Assembly (NCBI RefSeq): GCF_041814905.1
Contig: NZ_JBGXYA010000055.1
Coordinates: 3,669-67,668 of the forward strand
DNA: 64,000 bases
Direction of reading: 5' to 3'
From: Glaesserella sp041814905
GTDB taxonomy: Bacteria; Pseudomonadota; Gammaproteobacteria; Enterobacterales; Pasteurellaceae
Shown: positions 34,809-42,191 of the stretch, piece after piece
Position numbering within the stretch: the first letter of the stretch is position 1
Layout: every line of letters starts with the position of its first letter
Position numbers and translations under genes: made by a program
The notes under the pieces: generated by a model
Told to the model about the DNA's origin: nothing
The model's database searches: none
The model's input: the letters and a program-made list of their open reading frames with translations, nothing else

Positions 34809-35927
34809 ATGTCACTTAAAGCACTTTTTGTGTTTGGTACCAGACCGGAAGCCATCAAAATGGCACCATTAGTAGAAGGATTTAAGAAAAACGGTTTGGA
34901 TTTTTGTGTTTGCGTAACGGCTCAACATCGGCAAATGTTAGATCAGGTTTTAGACCTGTTTGAGATTACGCCGGATTACGACCTGAATATTATGAGCGAG
35001 AAGCAAACGCTTTCCGGCATTACATCGACAATATTACAAAAAATTCAGCCGGTAATCGAAGAATATCAACCTTCTGTGATTTTTGTACACGGCGATACTG
35101 CAACAACTTTTGCCGCGTCTTTAGCTGCATACTATAACCAAATTCCGATTGCCCATATTGAAGCCGGGTTACGTACCCATAACATCTATTCCCCTTGGCC
35201 GGAGGAGGGCAACCGTCGTTTAACCGGTTCATTGGCAAAATATCATTTTGCGCCGACGGAAAGCACCATGAGAAACCTGATTGATGAAGGGATTCAGCCG
35301 AATAATATTTACGTGACCGGCAACACGGTGGTGGATGCATTATTTTTGGCTTGTAAGAAAATCGAACAGAATCAAGAGTTGCTCAAACAATTTAAACAAC
35401 AGTTCAGTTATGTAACGGATAAAAAATTTGTCTTAATTACCGGTCACCGCCGTGAAAACTTCGGTGAAGGTTTTGACAATATCTGCCAAGCTATTGCTGC
35501 ATTATCCGTGTTACATCCGGATGTTCAGTTTGTTTATCCGGTTCATCTCAACCCGAATGTACGCGAACCGGTCAATAAAATTTTAACCGGCAAATCGAAT
35601 GTCCATTTAATTGAACCGTTGGACTATCTTTCTTTCGTATATTTGATGAAGCAATCGCATTTAATCTTAACCGACTCCGGCGGTATTCAGGAAGAAGCGC
35701 CGTCATTAGGTAAACCGGTACTGGTGATGCGTGATACCACAGAGCGACCGGAAGCGGTTGAGGTTGGCACTGTCAGACTTGTCGGTACCTCAAAAGAGAA
35801 AATCATCGAGCAAGTAAATTTATTGCTGACGAATGAAGCGGAATACAACCAAATGGCAGCAGCACATAATCCATACGGAGACGGTACTGCAGTACATAAA
35901 ATTTTATCGGTTTTTCAACATCATTAA
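34809..35927 (+). CDS. nmaA: UDP-GlcNAc 2-epimerase (non-hydrolysing)
   Basis: Converts UDP-GlcNAc to UDP-ManNAc (WecB family). TGGAGG (34795-34800) places the start at ATG 34809, giving 372 residues; an in-frame TTG overlaps that ribosome site. Key blocks: FGTRPEAIKMAPL, VTAQHRQMLDQVL, VHGDTATTFAASLAA, IEAGLRTHNIYSPWPEEGNR, TGHRRENFGEGF and LTDSGGIQEEAPSLGKPVLVMRDTTERPE. With nmaB next to it, the product feeds UDP-ManNAcA. The pair could also be called wecB-wecC, but the position in the capsule locus supports a capsule role, as for nmaA/nmaB of Mannheimia haemolytica. Confidence 0.92.
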   Translation: MSLKALFVFGTRPEAIKMAPLVEGFKKNGLDFCVCVTAQHRQMLDQVLDLFEITPDYDLNIMSEKQTLSGITSTILQKIQPVIEEYQPSVIFVHGDTATTFAASLAAYYNQIPIAHIEAGLRTHNIYSPWPEEGNRRLTGSLAKYHFAPTESTMRNLIDEGIQPNNIYVTGNTVVDALFLACKKIEQNQELLKQFKQQFSYVTDKKFVLITGHRRENFGEGFDNICQAIAALSVLHPDVQFVYPVHLNPNVREPVNKILTGKSNVHLIEPLDYLSFVYLMKQSHLILTDSGGIQEEAPSLGKPVLVMRDTTERPEAVEVGTVRLVGTSKEKIIEQVNLLLTNEAEYNQMAAAHNPYGDGTAVHKILSVFQHH

Positions 35928-35950
35928 AATTATCAAGGAGAGCACAAAAA

Positions 35951-37219
35951 ATGGAGAAATTTAACCAAATTTCGGTTGTCGGGCTAGGTTATATCGGCTT
36001 GCCGACTGCTGCGGCATTCGCTTTAAACGGTGTCAAAGTTATTGGCGTAGACGTTAATCAACATGCCGTAGATACCATTAATCAAGGAAAGATTCATATT
36101 GTTGAGCCTGAGTTAGAGGTTGCCGTATATTTATCCGTTACCAATGGACGATTAAAAGCCACTTTAACCCCGGAGCCTGCTGAAGCCTTCTTAATAGCCG
36201 TACCAACTCCGTTCAAAGGCGATAATTACGAACCGGATTTAAGCTACATCGAGGCGGCAAGCCGCGCGATTGCACCGGTATTGAAAAAGGGCGATTTGGT
36301 GATTTTGGAATCAACTTCGCCGGTGGGTGCGACGGAACAAATGGCAGAATGGTTAGCACAAGCCAGACCGGATCTCACCTTTCCACAACAAGCAGGGGAG
36401 GAATCCGATATCCGCATTGCTCACTGTCCTGAACGAGTATTACCGGGACAAGTCATGCGGGAACTCATTGATAATGACCGCATTATCGGCGGTATGACAA
36501 AAAAATGTTCTGAACAAGCGGTCAGATTGTACAAAACTTTTGTAAAAGGTGACTGCATTGTCACCAACAGCCGCACCGCCGAAATGTGTAAACTCACTGA
36601 AAACGCCTTCCGTGATGTCAACATTGCCTTTGCCAATGAACTTTCAATCATCTGCGATCGTTTAGGCATCAACGTATGGGAACTCATCTCACTGGCAAAC
36701 CGCCATCCGCGCGTCAATATTCTCCAACCGGGGTGTGGTGTCGGCGGACACTGCATTGCCGTTGACCCATGGTTTATTGTCAACAAAACCCCGGATTTGG
36801 CAAAACTGATCCACACCGCACGCCTTGTCAACGACGGCAAACCGCAATGGGTGATCGACAAAGTCAATCAAGCTGTTATCGACGTTTTACAACTTAAACC
36901 ACGTAAAACGCTTGGCGACATCAAAATCGCTTGCTTAGGTTTGGCATTCAAGCCGGATATCGACGACTTACGTGAAAGCCCGGCAGTGAAAATTACCGAA
37001 CAATTAGCGACCAAATACCCAAATCAAATCCTTGCGGTAGAGCCGAATGTGGAGGTACTCCCGCCAAAATTAGCAGCCAAAGGTATTTCACTGATTGACC
37101 TCGACACCGCACTGAAGCAAGTGGACGTGTTGGTATTATTGGTTGATCATAAAGAATTTAAAGAAGCCGTTTCCATTTCGAGCGAATCGATTGTGGTGGA
37201 TACGAAGGGGATTTGGTAG
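35951..37219 (+). CDS. nmaB: UDP-ManNAc 6-dehydrogenase
   Basis: Oxidises UDP-ManNAc to UDP-ManNAcA using NAD (WecC family). The 422 residues carry the Rossmann motif GLGYIGLPTAAAFA near the N-terminus, VPTPFK and LESTSPVGAT, a central NAFRDVNIAFANEL, the catalytic C262 in QPGCGVGGHCIAVDPWF, and the C-terminal GLAFKPDIDDLRESPA. AAGGAGAGC is the ribosome site. It has an exact uptake signal in the coding sequence (36514-36522). Base composition drops right after its stop, at the start of the AT-rich cassette. Confidence 0.94.
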   Translation: MEKFNQISVVGLGYIGLPTAAAFALNGVKVIGVDVNQHAVDTINQGKIHIVEPELEVAVYLSVTNGRLKATLTPEPAEAFLIAVPTPFKGDNYEPDLSYIEAASRAIAPVLKKGDLVILESTSPVGATEQMAEWLAQARPDLTFPQQAGEESDIRIAHCPERVLPGQVMRELIDNDRIIGGMTKKCSEQAVRLYKTFVKGDCIVTNSRTAEMCKLTENAFRDVNIAFANELSIICDRLGINVWELISLANRHPRVNILQPGCGVGGHCIAVDPWFIVNKTPDLAKLIHTARLVNDGKPQWVIDKVNQAVIDVLQLKPRKTLGDIKIACLGLAFKPDIDDLRESPAVKITEQLATKYPNQILAVEPNVEVLPPKLAAKGISLIDLDTALKQVDVLVLLVDHKEFKEAVSISSESIVVDTKGIW

Positions 37220-37223
37220 TTAT

Positions 37224-39539
37224 ATGACGAACAAAAGAATAGCAAAAAAATTGTTGAAAAAGAGTAATGAGAAATCTGACGTATTGACAGTTGACTATTC
37301 TAAAATGATTTCTGAACTTAATAAGCTCACCAATGAAAGCTTAGTAAAAGCAGAAAATGAGTATGTCTCTTTATATAAAGAAATCTCTACTATCAATTTT
37401 TTATTGAATAAAGCAAATACATTGAATGCTCAACAGCATGATTCTTTAAAAGAAGAATATAAGAAGAGCATTCAAAGCTATGAAAATAGAATTAAAGAGC
37501 TAAATGAAAAATTAGTAGGTAAAGATATTGCTTTTAAAAAGAAAGAAAGTGATCTATTAGCCAAACTACAAGCTTTGGATAATGATTACAAAAAGAAAGA
37601 AAATGAATTAAAACAGGCACAGCTTAAGGGCAAGCAAGCTAAAGAACAAGTTGAAAATACATTATCTTTCAAATTAGGCTATACTCTTATTCATTCAACA
37701 AAATCAATAAAAAACTTTTTTTCTTTACCCGCTGATTTATGGGCTTTAAGATCTTTTATCAAAGATAAAAAAGAAAATAAAGTCCATAAAACACAGAATG
37801 TTACATGGGCGGCTTATCCAAAAGTGGATGGTAGATTTAAGAAGAAATATGGTCTTAAATTTATCTCTATTTTAGATGAAATATCTCATACTTCTTTTGA
37901 AAGTGAATTTAGATTATTCCCATTAAATAAGGCTTCATTTGAAACCCAAATAAAGGGGAGTACTTCATTAGCCTTTTTTATTGAAAGCTGTTGGAAAGGG
38001 AATTTTGGTGCTTGGGAATATGCATTTGTTTCACCCAATATGCAACATCAAAATGCACAAAATTTATTAAAGGCATTAGATGTGGCTAAAGAAAGAAATT
38101 TACCAATAGTGTTTTGGAATAAAGAAGATCCAATGCATTATGATAAATTTTTACCTATCTCTTCTAAATGCGATGTAATTTTTACTACAGATATTAATAA
38201 AGTTGCGGACTATCAAAGAGATGTACCAAATGCCAAAGTAGAAACATTATTATTTGCGGCAAATATTAATATTTGTAATCCCGCAAATCGTTTTAGAAAA
38301 GAACACGAAAGCGTCTGTTTTGCCGGTTCGTATTATGGCGTAGGGCATGATGATCGTAAAAAACAGATGGATGCACTTTTGCCTACAATTATTAAATTCA
38401 AGGGGGCTATTTATGATCGTATGTCTCAACTAGAAAATGAACGTTATGCTTATCCTAGAAAATACCGCAAATTTATTCGTCCGGCAGTACCGTTTAGGGG
38501 AATCGTGGATGTGTATAAACAATTTAAAATTTTCTTAAATGTCAATACGATTACTGATTCACCGACAATGATGTCACGTCGTGTTTATGAATTGCTTGCT
38601 TGCGGTACGCCGGTTATTTCTACTCCTTCACTGGCGATAGATGAACAATTTAGAGGTATTGTTCAAGTTGCTAGAAATGCAAGAGAAGCAAATAAGATAG
38701 TAAAACATTTACTTTCTAATGAATGGGAATGGCTTCGTCTGTCTCATCGGGGATACCGTGAGGTTATGTTACATCATACTTATGAACATAGAGCAGTACA
38801 GATAGCTAATGTTTTAGGGCAAGACATAAAATTAGATGATCCTTTGGCGAGTATTGTTATCGCTTCTAACCGACCTTACTTTATTGATCGAATAGTGGAA
38901 AATGTAACAAAACAAGTTTATCCGAATATTGAGTTAATTATTATTGCTCAAAAATATACTGATCAACAAATTGAGGAGTTGAAAAATAAATTAAAAGTCA
39001 GTGGAAAAAAATTTAAAGAAATTCACATTGTAAAAAATGATAGTGAAGATACTTTAGGTAAACGTCTAAATCAGGGTATTAAGTTATCAAAAGGGGATTA
39101 TGTCGCCAAATTTGATGACGATGATTTTTATTTTCCGAATTATCTTCAGGATATGTTAATTCCATTTAAGTTTGGTGATTATGGTATTGTAGGTAAGAAA
39201 GAGATATTTATCTATTTAGAAGGACAAGATAAAACATTTGTTAGATATAAAGGACAACGTCATATGGAAACTGATTTTTTAACAGGTGCAACACTAGTTT
39301 TTTCAAGAGAGGCATTAAATAAATTAGAATTTGGTGATCTAAATAAAGGTGAAGATTCTAATATATTGCAACAGGCTAAAAAGTTGGGTGTTAAAACATA
39401 TGTTGCAGATCCTTTTAATTTTGTAGTATATCGTTCGAAAGAAGTAAATAATCATACTTGGCAAGTAGAGGATAGTTTTTTCACTGAGAAAGGTAATTTT
39501 GTTGGTGATGGTTTATCATTAGGAATAGTTAAATTGTAA
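37224..39539 (+). CDS. Two-domain capsule glycosyltransferase with coiled coil
   Basis: A 771-residue protein with three parts. Residues about 10-150 are charged and heptad-like, a coiled coil. Residues about 215-535 resemble CgeB-type glycosyltransferases (FFIESCWKGNFG, VFWNKEDPMHYDKF, CFAGSYYGVGHDDRKKQ, LNVNTITDSPTMMSRRVYELLACGTPVISTPS). Residues about 539-771 are a GT2-type domain (ASIVIASNRPYFIDRIVENV, with the acidic FDDDDFYFPNYL near residue 630). Two glycosyltransferase parts suit a polymerase that makes a two-sugar repeat, perhaps containing ManNAcA. The ATG at 37224, four bases after the nmaB stop, fits; a longer frame reaches into nmaB and is rejected. The gene is AT-rich compared with nmaB. 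No substrate can be assigned. Confidence 0.8.
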   Translation: MTNKRIAKKLLKKSNEKSDVLTVDYSKMISELNKLTNESLVKAENEYVSLYKEISTINFLLNKANTLNAQQHDSLKEEYKKSIQSYENRIKELNEKLVGKDIAFKKKESDLLAKLQALDNDYKKKENELKQAQLKGKQAKEQVENTLSFKLGYTLIHSTKSIKNFFSLPADLWALRSFIKDKKENKVHKTQNVTWAAYPKVDGRFKKKYGLKFISILDEISHTSFESEFRLFPLNKASFETQIKGSTSLAFFIESCWKGNFGAWEYAFVSPNMQHQNAQNLLKALDVAKERNLPIVFWNKEDPMHYDKFLPISSKCDVIFTTDINKVADYQRDVPNAKVETLLFAANINICNPANRFRKEHESVCFAGSYYGVGHDDRKKQMDALLPTIIKFKGAIYDRMSQLENERYAYPRKYRKFIRPAVPFRGIVDVYKQFKIFLNVNTITDSPTMMSRRVYELLACGTPVISTPSLAIDEQFRGIVQVARNAREANKIVKHLLSNEWEWLRLSHRGYREVMLHHTYEHRAVQIANVLGQDIKLDDPLASIVIASNRPYFIDRIVENVTKQVYPNIELIIIAQKYTDQQIEELKNKLKVSGKKFKEIHIVKNDSEDTLGKRLNQGIKLSKGDYVAKFDDDDFYFPNYLQDMLIPFKFGDYGIVGKKEIFIYLEGQDKTFVRYKGQRHMETDFLTGATLVFSREALNKLEFGDLNKGEDSNILQQAKKLGVKTYVADPFNFVVYRSKEVNNHTWQVEDSFFTEKGNFVGDGLSLGIVKL

Positions 39540-39573
39540 AATTATATTTATATAAGTTTTTTAAGGTTTGGTT

Positions 39574-39627
39574 ATGGAAATTTTAGTGCTTAATTCAATT
39601 CCAATGAAAAGATATGAAATTAGTTAG
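39574..39627 (+). pseudogene. 17-codon stub, possibly the start of a lost gene
   Basis: ATG to TAG encodes MEILVLNSIPMKRYEIS, with AAGGTTTGG upstream as a ribosome site. A beta-strand start of the type MEILVLNSIP is common at the N-terminus of nucleotide-binding folds such as ATP-grasp enzymes, so this may be what remains of a deleted capsule gene. It could instead be a leader that couples translation, because its stop overlaps the AGGGG ribosome site of the next gene. Evidence is thin. Confidence 0.35.
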
Positions 39628-39635
39628 GGGATAAC

Positions 39636-41072
39636 ATGAATGTTAATATTATGAATACAAAAAGGGATTATGCTGAATATTGCTCAAATGGTTTTTTATT
39701 GTGTAAGAAAGATATACCGTTACCTTGGGAAAAGGAAAATATCGGTGAATATAAATTTTATTTTTCTAAAACGACGGAGTATCATTTAATTTCAAATGAT
39801 GATATTTTTGTGTTACTCATTGGAAATGCTTACGATCTAGAGAGTAGTTATAAAAGTAAACAAGTTTCTCAGTTGATTTTAGAAAAGTATAAAAAATCAT
39901 TTAATGAAGCGATTAATTATATTACTTATTTAGCTGGTAGATTCTTAGTTATTTTAAAAAATAAATCCAGTTTGTCTATAATACCGGATAGCCATTGTAC
40001 TTATGCTTGTTATTGGTCAAAAGAGGTAAATGGAGTTTTTACGTCTCACTTACAAATATTTAAAGACTACTTTGATGTTGATAAAGATAAGAACTTGTCA
40101 GATATTATGAATCATAAGGATTATATTTCTCCGGGTGGAAAATATTTTCCTGCTATGCTTACACCTTTAAAAGGTATATATCCAGTTATTGCAAACTGCT
40201 TTATAGAACATACGAATGAGTATACAGAGCATAAGAGATTTTATCCTCATATTTCTCTTTCTGATAAATATAGTAGGTATAGTAAGGATGTTATTTATCT
40301 TTTGTTTAAGAATTATTTGCTTAACTATTTTAAATGCATATATGAAAAGGATAATACATATATCTCACTTACTAATGGTTTAGATAGTAGAACAATTCTT
40401 GCTATTGCATTATTAGCCAATTTGAAAGTTGATACATTTACGTATACCAAATTTGGAGGTGATTATCCCCATTATGAAAAAGATTTAGTGGGAGCATCAA
40501 AATGTGCGACACATGCAGGTTTCCCTCATTTTATTTTATATTTACCTACATTAGATTATGGAAATGATTTTTATAAAATGTATTCTAAGACATTTTCACT
40601 ACATGCAAGATTTCCTGTATTAGCTCAAGCATATTATCAACAACTTCCTATAGATTCTAATGTATTAGTTTCAACTATATCAGAAACAGGGACAATATTT
40701 TATTCAGAAAGAATGGAAAAGAATATCACACCAGAAGTTCTAGCTAAAAAATGGTCTACATCGGATATTAATACTAATGAATTAGTAATTGAAGAATTTA
40801 GAAAATATATTGAATATACTGAGTTTTATAATGATAAAATAAGTGACTTTGATTTTTACGATCTTTTTTATTGGGAACATAGAAATAGTAAATGGGCTAA
40901 TATTTGGTACCAAGAATGTGATTTGTCACATAAAGTAATATTACCTTTCAATTGTAGATTAATTAATGAGTTAATGCTATGTCTGAGTTTTGAAGATAGA
41001 AAATCTAAATATTTATTAAATAGGTTAATTGCTGAAGCTGGTTTGAGTAATCAACCTAATTTTTATGCATGA
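39636..41072 (+). CDS. Asparagine-synthetase-like ATP-pyrophosphatase, capsule cassette
   Basis: A 478-residue protein resembling class B asparagine synthetases. Residues about 85-190 look like a degenerate glutaminase (Ntn) fold (YLAGRFLVIL, IIPDSHCTYACYWS, GVFTSHLQIFKDYF). Residues about 225-470 form the PP-loop part, with SLTNGLDSRTILAIALL at 244-260, where the usual SGGxDS appears as TNGLDS (T246-S251). The N-terminal nucleophilic cysteine of true glutamine-dependent enzymes is absent; the protein starts MNVNIMN. By family, it should adenylate a carboxylate and join it to ammonia or an amine. The carboxyl group of ManNAcA or of a substituent is a natural target, but this is inferred. AGGGG precedes the start. 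It overlaps the next gene by four bases. Confidence 0.75.
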   Translation: MNVNIMNTKRDYAEYCSNGFLLCKKDIPLPWEKENIGEYKFYFSKTTEYHLISNDDIFVLLIGNAYDLESSYKSKQVSQLILEKYKKSFNEAINYITYLAGRFLVILKNKSSLSIIPDSHCTYACYWSKEVNGVFTSHLQIFKDYFDVDKDKNLSDIMNHKDYISPGGKYFPAMLTPLKGIYPVIANCFIEHTNEYTEHKRFYPHISLSDKYSRYSKDVIYLLFKNYLLNYFKCIYEKDNTYISLTNGLDSRTILAIALLANLKVDTFTYTKFGGDYPHYEKDLVGASKCATHAGFPHFILYLPTLDYGNDFYKMYSKTFSLHARFPVLAQAYYQQLPIDSNVLVSTISETGTIFYSERMEKNITPEVLAKKWSTSDINTNELVIEEFRKYIEYTEFYNDKISDFDFYDLFYWEHRNSKWANIWYQECDLSHKVILPFNCRLINELMLCLSFEDRKSKYLLNRLIAEAGLSNQPNFYA

Positions 41073-42079
41073 TAAATACTATGAAGATAATGTTAATCTC
41101 TGATAAATTAACTGCCTCTTCTCTAGAGTACGAAGGTAGTTATTTATCGCATTTAAAATGTAACTTTATAGCAAATCATATACTAAAATTATCCTCTGAT
41201 TGCCTTTTAGTCGAATCTGCTTGGAATGGCTATAAAGACAGCTGGAAGTTTAAAATCGCCTCTTATCCAGACCATCCAAACCGAACCAATGAAAAATTGG
41301 TACGATTGGTGGAAAAAGCTAAGGACAAGGGGATTCCGACCGTATTTTGGAATAAAGAAGACGGGGTACATTTCGAGCGGTTTATTGATTCGGCAAAGCA
41401 TTTTGATCATATTTTTACGGTGGATCAAAATTGTGTCGAACGCTATCGGGCGGTGGTGCCTGCGTCGACAACCGTCGATGTGGCGATGTTCCCCGTTCAG
41501 CCCCGCATTCATAATTATCAAGGGTTTCAGTTTAAACATTGTGCGGCGAATTTTGTCGGGAGTTACAGTAAGCATGTGCATGATCAGCGTCGTGCCCGGC
41601 AAGAGATGTTATTTCGTGCCGCACAGCGCGCCGGGCTGCCGGTGACGGTGTTTGATCGGAATTCGGCGCGTAAATCGGACAATTATCGTTATCCGCAAGC
41701 GGAATTTGGTTTGGATGTTCGTCCGTCGCTCAGTTATGAGCAAACGGCGGATATTTATCGTCAGTATGCGGTGTCGCTGAATGTGAATACGATTGAGGAT
41801 TCACCGACGATGTTTTCCCGCCGTGTGGTGGAAATTTTGGCATGCGGGGGTATTTTGGTTTCTACGCCGAGTTTGGCGTTGAATTCATTGTTTAAAGAAT
41901 ATTGCCATATCGTACACAGCGAAGATGAGGCGGCGGCATTGTTTAAGCGGCTGAAATTCGGTCCGTCGGCACAAGATTTGGAAAGGGCAAGAGCCGGGGC
42001 GGACTTTGTGTTGAATCGGTTCACGTGGCGCCATTTTTTACAACAGATAGAGAATGTGGTTGCATCCAAGAAAAACTAG
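41069..42079 (+). CDS. CgeB-like capsule glycosyltransferase
   Basis: A 336-residue paralogue of the middle part of the 771-residue glycosyltransferase: LVESAWNGYKDSW, VFWNKEDGVHFERF, FVGSYSKHVHDQRRARQE, LNVNTIEDSPTMFSRRVVEILACGG and LVSTPSLALNSLF. It is a GT-B type enzyme of unknown sugar specificity. The start codon overlaps the previous stop (ATGA); a second ATG four codons on (41081) is possible. The first 150-250 bases use AT-rich codons like the cassette, while the rest (from about 41,290) uses G/C-ending codons. That change inside one gene suggests a recombination joint. It is the last gene of the capsule locus. Confidence 0.82.
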   Translation: MINTMKIMLISDKLTASSLEYEGSYLSHLKCNFIANHILKLSSDCLLVESAWNGYKDSWKFKIASYPDHPNRTNEKLVRLVEKAKDKGIPTVFWNKEDGVHFERFIDSAKHFDHIFTVDQNCVERYRAVVPASTTVDVAMFPVQPRIHNYQGFQFKHCAANFVGSYSKHVHDQRRARQEMLFRAAQRAGLPVTVFDRNSARKSDNYRYPQAEFGLDVRPSLSYEQTADIYRQYAVSLNVNTIEDSPTMFSRRVVEILACGGILVSTPSLALNSLFKEYCHIVHSEDEAAALFKRLKFGPSAQDLERARAGADFVLNRFTWRHFLQQIENVVASKKN

Positions 42080-42140
42080 TCGATTGCTTGAGTCAAACGG
42101 TTTTTCGCGTAAATAATTTGCAAAATTTCGGCTAAAACAG

Positions 42141-42149
42141 ACCGCTTGT
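42141..42149 (-). repeat. Exact uptake signal at the capsule/uvrB border
   Basis: ACCGCTTGT with TTTGCAAAA 15-23 bases to its left. A weak opposite arm AAACGGTTTTT lies at about 42,098. Confidence 0.75.
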
Positions 42150-42191
42150 CTATGCTAAAATCCTGTTCAAATTTTTGGATAGGATTTTTTA

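Noticed and set aside
36421..36867. 148-codon minus-strand frame inside nmaB
   Set aside because: It is antisense to the catalytic core of UDP-ManNAc dehydrogenase and carries no recognisable domain.
37143..37223. Upstream extension of the 771-residue glycosyltransferase into nmaB
   Set aside because: It overlaps the nmaB 3' end in another frame and lacks a ribosome site; the ATG four bases after nmaB is better.
42080..42191. LexA box in front of uvrB
   Set aside because: I looked for CTGT-N8-ACAG. Only CTGT at about 42,164 is present and no second half fits.
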